A stretch of 64,000 nt of DNA, taken from NCBI RefSeq assembly GCF_025685645.1, contig NZ_JAGSYF010000002.1, positions 1,054,907 to 1,118,906 of the forward strand. The letters run 5' to 3'. Below the pieces are notes generated by a model. That model searched no databases and had not been told where the DNA came from. It saw only the letters and a program-made list of their open reading frames with translations. The position numbers and the translations under genes are program-made. Numbering within the stretch: position 1 is the first letter of the stretch; every line of letters starts with the position of its first letter. Shown piece by piece: positions 51,348 to 59,309 of the stretch. The stretch comes from Edaphobacter bradus (GTDB lineage Bacteria > Acidobacteriota > Terriglobia > Terriglobales > Acidobacteriaceae).

Positions 51348-51692
51348 GGGTAATAGGTTACAGGCAGAGCATGTGACGGCGGGAATACGTCTGCTCGCCG
51401 GAAAGACTTGTTGCCTTGTGGAGATGTTTTGATGATGTCTTGTCATTCTGCCACCGATTCATCCACACAAGCGCGTTTGTCGTTACCTATTCTCTGACTT
51501 TGTCCAAATCGCGTTCAATGAGTGCATTGCCCTGGTGGCAATAATTGAGATCGAAGTTTCCGCATTGCCGGTAATACGTCCAAAATGCCGCGTTTCGCAG
51601 AATCTCGGTGAGTGACTCGGCGATGATGCGCCACCTGAGTTAAGATCACCGCATTTCCTGCCCAGCCGGCAACGATCTCGATGTCCTTGCCT
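51348..51692. repeat. Gap with dispersed repeat copy C
   Basis: The core AAGTTTCCGCATTGCCGGTAATACGTCC lies at 51554-51581. Upstream are AAGCGCGTTTGTCG (51471-51484), shared with copy A, and AATGAGTGCATTGCC (51519-51533), which recurs inverted as GGCAATGCACTCATT at 52627-52641. No gene is supported here. Confidence 0.65.
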
Positions 51693-52475
51693 CTATCGCA
51701 CGATAAAGCTAGCAATCCGCATCCACCACGCAGGCTCCGCCAGCATTGTGTGTTCCACGAACTGCTGTCCCACGATGAGGATGGGCAGCACGCAATAGTA
51801 GACCCTATGAACCCGCTGGGTGACGATAAGGTCGCGGGCCACGCCCAGTAAAATCACGGCGGCAACCCAGTAATAGGAGTAGTGCGCGAACGGCTGCGGA
51901 AACCGCGAAAAGGCGGGCGCCAGCAGCATACAGGTCGCCAGTAGGATTAGCCGCCGGTGCAGCTCCGGTTTCCTTCGCCAGTAGACAGACAGCCAGAACA
52001 GCGCAGTGAAGCAGGCGATATTCCACAAAGAACCCAGCTGCGCGGCCAGGCGCATGCGCGCAAGCCCGTCATGATGTATGCCGTTCAGCGCGAAAAGCGG
52101 GTGAGCATTCAGGTACTGGAGCTCAAAACGAGTCATCACAACGGACGTGACAACGCCCACCACCGTCATCGCCGTTGCCAGTCCGGCCCCGCCCCACCCT
52201 AACGTTCGGTGCATCGTTATGTTGCGCACCCGTACCAGTGCCGACTGAGCAATAAGGAACGCCATCCAGAGGGAGAACAGAATGGAATGGACCCAAAGGA
52301 TTACCGGGCGTGGCGGCCCCTCAAGCAACCGCGGTTCAATCCGTCTCGCGAAACCGTATGCCACGATAGCGGTTGCCAGGAGAGTCATACCGAAATAGAA
52401 CCAGCGATTCAGGACGGCAGCCATCTTCCTCGACGCTGGTGGCGTCTGCGGAAGAGCTTCGACGGAAGTCGTCAT
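51693..52475 (-). CDS. Polytopic membrane protein of unknown function
   Basis: Starting at MTTSVEALPQTPPASRKM (52475) the product has 260 residues and about six or seven helices: FYFGMTLLATAIVAYGF, ILWVHSILFSLWMAFLIAQS, GLATAMTVVGVVTSVVMTRF, LWNIACFTALFWLSVYW, LILLATCMLLAPAFSRFP and WVAAVILLGVARDLIVTQRV. Conserved-looking histidines occur in VHSILF, TMHRTLGW and LHRRL, so haem or metal binding is conceivable but unproven. No family named. The gene is enclosed by convergent dispersed-repeat copies C and F. Confidence 0.75.
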   Translation of the reverse strand: MTTSVEALPQTPPASRKMAAVLNRWFYFGMTLLATAIVAYGFARRIEPRLLEGPPRPVILWVHSILFSLWMAFLIAQSALVRVRNITMHRTLGWGGAGLATAMTVVGVVTSVVMTRFELQYLNAHPLFALNGIHHDGLARMRLAAQLGSLWNIACFTALFWLSVYWRRKPELHRRLILLATCMLLAPAFSRFPQPFAHYSYYWVAAVILLGVARDLIVTQRVHRVYYCVLPILIVGQQFVEHTMLAEPAWWMRIASFIVR

Positions 52476-52626
52476 GCGGACCTCAACTTGAAATGCGGAG
52501 AGTCGTGCCAGCGTACAGCCTTGAGCAGCCTTGAGCAACTTCCAAATAGGCTAGAAGGCAACGGCTGGCCGGCATTCATTCGGAAAATTATCCGGCACCC
52601 GGCCTTTACTCAACTCGTGACAACAG

Positions 52627-52680
52627 GGCAATGCACTCATTGACTGCGAAGCGGACGTATTGTCGGCAATACGGAAGTTT
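52627..52680 (-). repeat. Dispersed repeat, copy F
   Basis: CGTATTG (52656-52662) and CAATACG (52667-52673) form a hairpin; GGCAATACGGAAGTTTGG is the core in reverse. GGCAATGCACTCATTG at 52627-52642 mirrors copy C, and AATGCACTCATTGG recurs at about 52714-52727. Confidence 0.7.
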
Positions 52681-52833
52681 GGATTTGGACGAGCTCGACG
52701 AGTGCCAAATCGCTAATGCACTCATTGGACCGGGTCGGTCCCGATATGTCGGCATATGTTCAGAGATTCATAGGTACTCGGTCAGACGGGCAGATTGCTT
52801 TGAATACCTTCAAACACAAATCAGGTTTGATAC

Positions 52834-53646
52834 TTAGGCGAGAGTGGCCAGCGGTTGGGTGCGGTCGGTTTGCATGGTGGGGACGGAGGCGAGGAGGCGG
52901 CGGGTGTAGGGGTGCTGCGGCGAGCGGAAGAGCTCGCGGGCGGGGGCCTGCTCGACGATTGAGCCGCGGTGCATGACGGCGACGCGGTCGGCGACCTGCG
53001 AGACTACGGCGAGGTCGTGAGAGATGAAGAGCATCGAGAGGTTGTGCGAGAGGCGGAGGCGGTTGAGCAGCGCGAGGATCTGGGCCTGCACGGTGACGTC
53101 GAGCGCGGTGGTGGGCTCGTCGGCGATGATGAGGCGCGGGCGGTTGATGAGTGCCTGGGCGATGAGGATGCGCTGGCGCTGGCCTCCGGAGAACTGGTGC
53201 GGGTAGTCGCGGAGGCGGCGCTCGGGGTCGGGGAGAGCAACCTCGTGGAGGGCTTCGAGGACGCGGTCGCGGATGGCGGTGCGAGAGAGGTTGCGGTGAT
53301 GGACCTGAAGTGCCTCGGTGATCTGCTGGCCGATGGGCATGACCGGGTTGAGGGCGGTCATGGGCTCCTGGAAGATCATGGCGATGTCGCGTCCGCGGTG
53401 GCGGCGCATCGCGTCCTCGGAGAGCGTGAGCAGGTTGGAGCCGGCGAAGGCGACGGAGCCGGTGATGGTCGCGCTGGGAGGGAGCAGGCGCAGGACGGCG
53501 AGCGAGGTGGCGGACTTTCCAGAGCCGGATTCGCCGACGAGGCCGAGGGTTTCGCCCTCGTTGATGTGGAAGGAGATGCTGTCGACGGCGGGACGGGAGC
53601 CGAAGGCGATGGAGAGGTTTTCGACTTGGAGGAGCGGCGGGTTCAC
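52834..53646 (-). CDS. ABC transporter ATP-binding protein, oligopeptide (DppD/OppD) type
   Basis: The GTG at 53646 gives 270 residues; the frame is open far upstream, but that is antisense to the next gene. Walker [10 protein letters not shown] (38-46), Q-loop [11 protein letters not shown] (91-101), signature FSGGQRQRI (152-160) and Walker B LIIADEPT (172-179) are intact, and the C-terminal [12 protein letters not shown] is the signature of peptide/nickel-type importers. It would energise uptake of peptides or metal chelates with membrane and binding proteins not present in the window, so it is an orphan subunit here. Confidence 0.9.
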   Translation of the reverse strand: MNPPLLQVENLSIAFGSRPAVDSISFHINEGETLGLVGESGSGKSATSLAVLRLLPPSATITGSVAFAGSNLLTLSEDAMRRHRGRDIAMIFQEPMTALNPVMPIGQQITEALQVHHRNLSRTAIRDRVLEALHEVALPDPERRLRDYPHQFSGGQRQRILIAQALINRPRLIIADEPTTALDVTVQAQILALLNRLRLSHNLSMLFISHDLAVVSQVADRVAVMHRGSIVEQAPARELFRSPQHPYTRRLLASVPTMQTDRTQPLATLA

Positions 53647-53721
53647 TGAGTGCCATAGTAACGGAGCGGAGAGGCGTGGACTTTGGGGTGAGAGTGAGCG
53701 TCTAAACTTCTGACAAGGCGT

Positions 53722-55410
53722 ATGAGGAAGAGTGGGTTTGGCGTGAGGATGGGTTGGCTGGGGCTGGCGGTTTCGCTGGCAGGGTGTGCTGCGGGCGATG
53801 CGGCGTGGGGACAGACACACAAGGTCGCCAAGCCTGAGCAGGTGGTGCGCGCGGTGGGCGTGTATGAGTGGACGGGCGATCTGGCCAGACCGAAGGCGAG
53901 CCGGCTGGTTCCGGTGTCGATCTATATCGAGGGGGAGTACCGGGACGCGGGAGTGTACGTCTCGCGGCCGGTTCCGTTTGCTCTGCTGACGGGGAACGTC
54001 TACGAGCTGGAGTCGAGCGGCGAGCCGAAGGGGACGCTGGAGCTGTCGTTTGCGCGGCATGTGCAGGCGACGGATGCGGCGGGCGATGTGCTGTTTGAGG
54101 ATGGCTGGCTGGGCTATGGGGTCTACCACGCTTCTCCGCTGGTGGCGGTGAACAAGCTGCAGCCCTCGAAGACGCCGCCGGTAATTGTGGCTTCGGGTGG
54201 GGATGCGGGGAAACCACATCTGGTGATCAAGAGCCCGGATGCAGGGACGAAGACGGACTCGGGGTCTGCGTCTGGCAGCTCGACGGCGGATGATCCTGAC
54301 CGGCCTACGATGAAGCGGCATGATTCGAGTGGCGGTGATTCGACGGCTTCGAGCGGGAGTGGCGCGGCCGGCGGGAACAGCCCGGAGGACAACGATCCGG
54401 ATCGGCCTACGCTGAAGCGGCGGTCGCCGGAGGAGGCGAAGAAGGCGAAGGACAGGAATTCGGTGAGCGGCGGTGCGGGGCTGGCGCTGAATGACGATCC
54501 GGACCGGCCGACGCTGCACCACGGCAAGGCGCCGGGGTCGATGCGGGACGAGGACCTTCCGGGGCTGAAGGGGATTCCGGCGGACATGCACCAGATGGTG
54601 GCGGTGTCGGACGCAGCGAACCGGCAGCCGCATGTGTTTGCGCGGGCGTGGGAGGACGATCAGGAGCGCGCGGTGGTGCTGGCGAAGATGCAGGCTCTGG
54701 CGCGGGCGAAGCTGGCGACGTATAAGAGCGGGCCCGCTCCGGTCGCGATTGCGAGTGGCGCTTCGGGGTCGGGGTCGGGAACGGGGGCGACTGCGGGGAG
54801 TGCGAAGGCCGCGGACTCCTCGGCGGTGGCTGCGACGGCGGAGGCGGACCCGGGGGCTCCGGTGTTGAAGCGCGGGATTCCGGCGAAGACGGCGACGCGG
54901 GCTGCTTCGGTGGCCACGTCCGCTCCGGCGGCGAAGACGGCGGCGACGAAGACGGCGGCAGCGCGCGGGGCGGGTGCGCACGGGACGGGTGCAAACGGGA
55001 CGAGGGCGCACGGGACGGGGGCGAAGACGAGCGCGGCTCCTGTGGGGGTGGCGCTGGTCGATGACGAGCTGCGTGGTTTCACGCTGAGCTATGGGGGTGA
55101 TCCGATTTTTGTGTACATGGCGCACACGGATGGCGTGGGCGCGGAGCTGAGGTATGTGACGGTAGTAGCGCAGGCGAATGGATTGGGCGGAGGCCTGGGC
55201 GACTTGAATCTGGCGATGGCGAGCGTGACGGACTCCGTGCATCTGGACCGCACGCCGAGGATGCTGCTGGTGGATGCGGTCGACGCGGAGGCGAGCAACC
55301 GCGCGAGCCTGCTGTTTGAGCTGCGCGGGCAGAGCTCGCGGCAGTTCGCGCTGTATCGCGTGATTGCAGCTAAGCCGGAGCAGCTTTTTGTGACGGGAAG
55401 CACGGAGTAG
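53722..55410 (+). CDS. Secreted (lipo)protein with DPDRPT repeats
   Basis: The 562-residue protein has an export signal with a possible lipobox (AVSLAGCAAG). An N-terminal beta-rich domain (VYEWTGDLARPKASRLVPVS, then LFEDGWLGYGVY, residues 40-150) is followed by a long low-complexity region with ADDPDRPTMKR, DNDPDRPTLKR and NDDPDRPTLHH and Ala/Gly/Thr-rich linkers, then a C-terminal domain from about 455 (DDELRGFTLSYGGDPIFVYM; DAVDAEASNRASLLFELRG). I do not know the function; the protein looks like an envelope protein typical of acidobacteria. Base composition of the linker is very GC-rich, creating long false antisense frames. Confidence 0.75.
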   Translation: MRKSGFGVRMGWLGLAVSLAGCAAGDAAWGQTHKVAKPEQVVRAVGVYEWTGDLARPKASRLVPVSIYIEGEYRDAGVYVSRPVPFALLTGNVYELESSGEPKGTLELSFARHVQATDAAGDVLFEDGWLGYGVYHASPLVAVNKLQPSKTPPVIVASGGDAGKPHLVIKSPDAGTKTDSGSASGSSTADDPDRPTMKRHDSSGGDSTASSGSGAAGGNSPEDNDPDRPTLKRRSPEEAKKAKDRNSVSGGAGLALNDDPDRPTLHHGKAPGSMRDEDLPGLKGIPADMHQMVAVSDAANRQPHVFARAWEDDQERAVVLAKMQALARAKLATYKSGPAPVAIASGASGSGSGTGATAGSAKAADSSAVAATAEADPGAPVLKRGIPAKTATRAASVATSAPAAKTAATKTAAARGAGAHGTGANGTRAHGTGAKTSAAPVGVALVDDELRGFTLSYGGDPIFVYMAHTDGVGAELRYVTVVAQANGLGGGLGDLNLAMASVTDSVHLDRTPRMLLVDAVDAEASNRASLLFELRGQSSRQFALYRVIAAKPEQLFVTGSTE

Positions 55411-55469
55411 CGCGAACGGCGCGTCGCGCATTCCTGCTGAAGATCGAGAGGGAATGGACGCGCCATGAT

Positions 55470-55533
55470 GGATTTGTCGATGGGTTTGCCGATGTGTTTA
55501 TCGGTGGATTTGTCGATGGGTTTATCGGATTTT
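55470..55533 (+). repeat. Imperfect short tandem repeats
   Basis: GGATTTGTCGATGGGTTT-like units recur three to four times (GATTTGTCGATGGGTTTG, then GTGTTTATCGGTGGATTT, then GTCGATGGGTTTATCGG) just before the ribosome site of the next gene. Confidence 0.75.
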
Positions 55534-55547
55534 ATTATGGAGATGAA

Positions 55548-55772
55548 ATGGCTTTTCCCATCAAAGTTTGTGTCATCTGTTCAGAAGAGTTCGAGTTGAA
55601 GCCGGATAAGCCCGGTTTCGCCAATCGGTGCCCGGAGTGCAGCGCCTCCGATGAAGTAATAGACCCCGTAACGAAGCGCCGCATGGACGCCGACGAACGC
55701 AAGGCCCAGAGTGAAGCGAACGAGGCCAGGAGAAAGGCGATCCGCGAGCTCCTTTATCGCAAGGACAGCTAA
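55548..55772 (+). CDS. Small zinc-ribbon-like protein
   Basis: The start at 55548 (MAFPIKVCVICSEEF) gives 74 residues; the longer frame from 55494 is encoded by the tandem repeat. CVICSEEFELKP and ANRCPECSAS form a two-knuckle CxxC/CxxC zinc ribbon, followed by a charged helix (DADERKAQSEANEARRKAIR). It could be a small nucleic-acid- or protein-binding factor. GGAGATGAA precedes the ATG. Confidence 0.75.
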   Translation: MAFPIKVCVICSEEFELKPDKPGFANRCPECSASDEVIDPVTKRRMDADERKAQSEANEARRKAIRELLYRKDS

Positions 55773-55852
55773 CGGCCTTCCGTGGGTTGAAGCATATAAC
55801 TCCCCTTCTGTTGCGAAAGGCCGTTTGTACGTCATACCCCTGAGAGCCGGGC

Positions 55853-56278
55853 TTATTTCTTCCTGGCTACCCGTTGAGCGCGCGCTGCGGAGTTGGCCGC
55901 CACCGCGGCGCGGATGAGTTGCTTGAAGGCAGCTTCGTTGATCTTCTCCCCTTCGCGGAGATCGATCGCACGCCGCACGTTCCCTTCCAGGCTGGAATTG
56001 AAGAGCGTCTTCGGGTCTTCGATGGAGGCTCCGCGAGCAAAGGTGAGCTTCACGACCTGCTTGTACGATTCCCCTGTGCAGACGATGCCGTCATGGGACC
56101 AGACGGGGGTGCCGGGCGACGCGGGCTTCACCCATTTCCACTCCTCCTGGATGTCGGGGTCGGCATCGTGGATGAGCTGACGGAGATGAGCGAGGGTCTT
56201 CCCGCGCCAGTCTCCAAGTTCCTTGATCTTCTGGTCGATGAATGCAGAGGCGGATTCCATTGGGACGGGCCCTTTCAT
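55853..56278 (-). CDS. DUF1801 (YdhG-like) protein
   Basis: From the ATG at 56278 the product has 141 residues: FIDQKIKELGDWRGKTLAHL, LIHDADPDIQEEWKWVKPAS, PVWSHDGIVCTGESYKQVVK and KTLFNSSLEGNVRRAIDLRE, the pattern of the frataxin-fold DUF1801 family of unknown function. The open frame upstream of 56278 runs into the inverted repeat at 56422 and is not coding. It is the gene directly outside the left end of the 825-bp cassette. Confidence 0.85.
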   Translation of the reverse strand: MKGPVPMESASAFIDQKIKELGDWRGKTLAHLRQLIHDADPDIQEEWKWVKPASPGTPVWSHDGIVCTGESYKQVVKLTFARGASIEDPKTLFNSSLEGNVRRAIDLREGEKINEAAFKQLIRAAVAANSAARAQRVARKK

Positions 56279-56421
56279 GTCAGTTCCAACTCTCGCTGCT
56301 AATTTAGCTGCGTTGAGCATAACCTGCAACCTTCGCAAGGAAGCCTCTTGTGGTTCGGCCGCAGCTCGGAAAGCTAGTAAGCGCCAGGGATGAATCTTCT
56401 GAATCGATAGACCGACCAGTC

Positions 56422-56486
56422 TAGAACCCATCTCATAAATGCCTCTGGTGGGTGAAGCTTGGCACAATTACTTCCGGATTGCCGAC
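56422..56486 (+). repeat. Left inverted repeat of the 825-bp cassette (copy H)
   Basis: 65 bp beginning TAGAACCCATCTCATAAAT and ending CTTCCGGATTGCCGAC, 62 of 65 identical to 12991-13055. Its terminus is inverted at 57228-57246. Confidence 0.9.
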
Positions 56487-56508
56487 AACACGCTCGTTAT
56501 CCCGCTAT

Positions 56509-57108
56509 TCACCCTGCCAGTGTTAGTGCGACCCCAGCCTCTTTCGCCAATCGAGCACCTTCATGTAGCGCCAGCCACGCTGTTCTAAAGTCCTCGATGA
56601 GTTCCATTGAGTCTCCTTCGCGGAAGGGTTGGTAATCATTGATTGCCGCTGCGGTCTGGTCAGAAACCTGTCCGTCTTCAATTGGTATGCCAAGATCGCC
56701 AGCGAGCCAGCCGAGTTCTTCCAGCAGTCCATCGAGCGAACCGACCCATATCGCAATCATGTTCCCCGCTATCCGTTCTTGGTACTTGGTCTCGTAGGGT
56801 TTCCGGAGCTTCGCAGGCACGAAGACCACTCTGTAGGGGTTGTCGCGGACGAGGGCGAGATGGGCACTGTTCATCAATTGGGTGCCCCGATATGCGACCT
56901 CGATTAGGACACGGGAAGAGTGGTGATCGAGGGCTGAACGCCCAAACATGTGTCCGATGTAGACATTTGGCGGTGGGTCAGGATCGATGTATGCAGCAAA
57001 TCGGTTCGCCGCGAGTACCTCGTTGATCGCTTTCACTAGGGTGTCCGCGAGACCTCGGGAATCTTCCGTGTACGAGCCGCGGATACCCATGAACATTCCA
57101 GTCGACAT
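56509..57108 (-). CDS. Orphan 199-residue protein inside an inverted-repeat cassette
   Basis: I do not recognise a family. The sequence begins MSTGMFMGIRGSYTEDSRGL, then LVKAINEVLAANRFAAYIDP, GRSALDHHSSRVLIEVAYRG, VRDNPYRVVFVPAKLRKPYE, NMIAIWVGSLDGLLEELGWL and ELIEDFRTAWLALHEGARLA, a mixed alpha/beta, apparently soluble cytoplasmic protein. The alternating hydrophobic strands and a GSLDGLLEEL helix could suggest a nucleotide-binding-like fold, but no catalytic motif is certain. It is the only gene between repeats 56422-56486 and 57174-57246. Confidence 0.65.
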   Translation of the reverse strand: MSTGMFMGIRGSYTEDSRGLADTLVKAINEVLAANRFAAYIDPDPPPNVYIGHMFGRSALDHHSSRVLIEVAYRGTQLMNSAHLALVRDNPYRVVFVPAKLRKPYETKYQERIAGNMIAIWVGSLDGLLEELGWLAGDLGIPIEDGQVSDQTAAAINDYQPFREGDSMELIEDFRTAWLALHEGARLAKEAGVALTLAG

Positions 57109-57173
57109 GGGACGATTGTCTCATCGCGTGGAAGTTCGACATCCGGCTTCAGTGCCGCTCAGCGCGGTAGCTG

Positions 57174-57246
57174 CCGTATTACCGGCAATACGGAAGTTCA
57201 CCGAGTGCGAGCAAACACAGCTTGCTGATTTATGAGGTAGGTTCTA
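57174..57246 (-). repeat. Right inverted repeat of the 825-bp cassette (copy G)
   Basis: On the minus strand it starts TAGAACCTACCTCATAAAT (17 of 19 identical to 56422-56440) and ends with CTTCCGTATTGCCGGTAATACGG, which includes a short hairpin (57174-57193). Confidence 0.85.
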
Positions 57247-57375
57247 CTCTATTCTGTTGCTTGTTCTGGCTGTGCATTTCGGCGTGGCTGCGCCAGGCAC
57301 GCTACCCACGACAGCGGATGCCTATGAGTTGACGTTGATGAAGACTGCCAGGCATCACGCCGGAGAGACCCGGAG

Positions 57376-58398
57376 CTAGACGGCTTTCAGAAAAGCAAGA
57401 AGGTGATGGAAGTAGGTGGCCTGGTCGTCCCACATTGCCAGATGGCTTCCGTTGGGGCAGATGGCGGATGTGGCGTTAGGCATCAGTGATGCGATCTTCT
57501 GCATGTCCGCCGGATCCATCTCGTCGTGGGCCGCACCGAGGGTGAGCGCTTTCGTTTTGATCTCGTGCAGACGGTCCCAGCGTTCCCAGTCGCGAAGATT
57601 TCCCGTAACTTCGAACTCGCTCTTCCCCTGCATCTGGTTGTAAATCTTGTCGTTTGCCCGGCCAAAGGCGCGAGTGACGGGCTCGGGCCAGGGCTGGAGA
57701 CGACAGATCATCTTCGTATACAGATCGTCCATGACGATGCGCTGGTACTCGGGATTGTCGTAGTCCTTTGCTGCTTCCATCGCGTTGAACCGCGTCAGGG
57801 TTGCGGGAGGAAGAAGCTGCGTCTTCAGGGCAGCGGTCCGCTTGAGGTAGGACTGGATGCCGGCAGTCATGTTGGAGATGACGAGTCCGCGCAGAGGCTG
57901 CGGGAAGTTCAACGCGTACTCGATCGCGAGGATGCCGCCCCAGGAGTGGCCGTAGAGAACGAAGTGGTCGAGGCCGAGACCACGGCGGACCTCCTCGACC
58001 TCAGCGAGATAGCGCGGGAGCGTCCACAGTGTGGGATCGTCCGGCCGATCAGAGTTGCCGCAGCCAAGCTGGTCGTAGTAGTACATCTCGATGCCGGCCT
58101 GCGGTAGAAAGGACTCCATCGCCTCGAGGTAATCGTGCGAGAAGCCTGGGCCGCCATGCAGCAACAGCACCTTCACCGGACCTGCGCCCATCCGCTTGGT
58201 CCAGACCTTGTACTTGCCTCCGAATACGGGAACCATGCGGATGCCTGCGACACGAATGCCTCCCGGATTCAGGGCGTCCGGGGTCTGAGCTGAGTCTGGA
58301 GAAGCGGCAGGATTCGTTTGCGCGGCCAGAGGCAGAGATGACGAGCACGCCGCAGCAGCGAGTGCGGCAGAGGAGCTGAGAAAGTGCCTACGGTTCAT
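57376..58398 (-). CDS. Exported proline iminopeptidase-like alpha/beta-hydrolase
   Basis: The 340-residue protein has a Tat-like start (MNRRHFLSSSAALAAAACSS). The catalytic machinery of the prolyl-aminopeptidase family is present: oxyanion HGGPG (81-85), DQLGCGNS, nucleophile Ser152 in GHSWGG, an acid at about Asp292 (GAAHDEMDP) and His319 in NGSHLAMWDD. It cleaves N-terminal proline from peptides or a related small amide/ester. It is monocistronic. Confidence 0.9.
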   Translation of the reverse strand: MNRRHFLSSSAALAAAACSSSLPLAAQTNPAASPDSAQTPDALNPGGIRVAGIRMVPVFGGKYKVWTKRMGAGPVKVLLLHGGPGFSHDYLEAMESFLPQAGIEMYYYDQLGCGNSDRPDDPTLWTLPRYLAEVEEVRRGLGLDHFVLYGHSWGGILAIEYALNFPQPLRGLVISNMTAGIQSYLKRTAALKTQLLPPATLTRFNAMEAAKDYDNPEYQRIVMDDLYTKMICRLQPWPEPVTRAFGRANDKIYNQMQGKSEFEVTGNLRDWERWDRLHEIKTKALTLGAAHDEMDPADMQKIASLMPNATSAICPNGSHLAMWDDQATYFHHLLAFLKAV

Positions 58399-58414
58399 TT
58401 AGTGAGAACATACC

Positions 58415-58573
58415 ATGCTCAGTAGCTTCGCGCTGATACCGCCTGGGAGCTTTGCCCATCACTCGCTTGAAGGCGTTGCCGAAGGCGCTTATGCAATCGA
58501 TCCGGAGGCAGCGGAACGGTTGTGGACCTTGAGCGAAGACCTTACCGGCGTGAAGTTTGACTCCTGAGATCAA
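58415..58573 (-). pseudogene. AraC-family C-terminal HTH fragment
   Basis: Codons at 58415-58501 on the minus strand (CISAFGNAFKRVMGKAPRRY) match the end of an AraC-type HTH, where SAFxRAFKRxxGxxPxxYR is the recognition part. Nothing upstream looks like the rest of the regulator. With 1694-1948 it is the second AraC remnant in the window. Confidence 0.55.
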
Positions 58574-58660
58574 AGCGGGTCGATGGCTTATTTCGTGGCT
58601 TTTGGAGGGCTGTCCTTCAGAAGCCTGCTCTCTCAGCCGGACCAGAGAAAAAGATTTGCG

Positions 58661-59293
58661 TCAGCAGCACCCACAAGCCTGTCCCTTCCACGCGCGGCGA
58701 GCCTCAACCAGCAGCAGAGGGATCAGGCAGGCAACGGCTGCCGAGTCGATCCACCAAAGCGGATGTATTGCCTGAAGCAGCAGGGATAGAAGCGTGATCG
58801 CGGCAAGATAGGCGCAGGTCGCAGACTGCACGGCGTCAGCAGCCAAGGCGCGATTGCGGGTCGCATTTGCGTGGCGGCGTTTCAACACCGCCAGAATCGG
58901 CATGATGAGAAGTGCACCCAAGGTGATCCCCATACCCAGGTAGCTGCGCTCTGGAACTACCTTGTAACGGGCAGCAAGCAGAGCAAGCATAACGATAACT
59001 CCCGTAAGGAGAAAGAGCAGGCCGCCTGCAATGCGAGCCGCCCTGAGAGCTGAGACTCTGAAGGCCTTGCCGAACTGAAGCATAATGACAACCGCTGAAA
59101 GAAGCTCGACGAAGCTGTCCGAGGCGAAGGCTGCTATCGGGAGACTGCGCGCTCTGGCCGCAGCGACAAACGAGCCACCGCCCTCGACGAGCATCCAGCC
59201 GATGGTGATCGCCTGGAGCACGAACACATAGCGACGCGCATCTGGTTTGCCGCCGTACTCCGCTGCCGGCTGGCAATGCGATGTCTGTGTCAT
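58661..59293 (-). CDS. Cation-diffusion-facilitator-like membrane protein without the cytoplasmic domain
   Basis: Starting at MTQTSHCQPAAEY (59293), the 210-residue protein resembles the membrane domain of CDF transporters: AITIGWMLVEGGGSFVAAAR, then SLPIAAFASDSFVELLSAVV and RNRALAADAVQSATCAYLAA, where the Asp/Ser and Asp residues correspond to metal-site helices, and a final IHPLWWIDSAAVACLIPLLL. The usual C-terminal ferredoxin-like domain is missing. It ends QACGCC. It starts 16 bp after the stop of an outer-membrane-like protein gene, so the two form an operon, possibly for metal handling. Confidence 0.72.
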   Translation of the reverse strand: MTQTSHCQPAAEYGGKPDARRYVFVLQAITIGWMLVEGGGSFVAAARARSLPIAAFASDSFVELLSAVVIMLQFGKAFRVSALRAARIAGGLLFLLTGVIVMLALLAARYKVVPERSYLGMGITLGALLIMPILAVLKRRHANATRNRALAADAVQSATCAYLAAITLLSLLLQAIHPLWWIDSAAVACLIPLLLVEARRAWKGQACGCC

Positions 59294-59309
59294 CGTGTTG
59301 CCTCTACCT

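Noticed and set aside
53647-55431. Open frame of almost 600 codons continuing upstream of the ABC ATPase on the minus strand
   Set aside because: It is antisense to the signal-peptide-bearing DPDRPT protein and consists of Arg/Pro/His-rich residues typical of shadow frames in GC-rich DNA.
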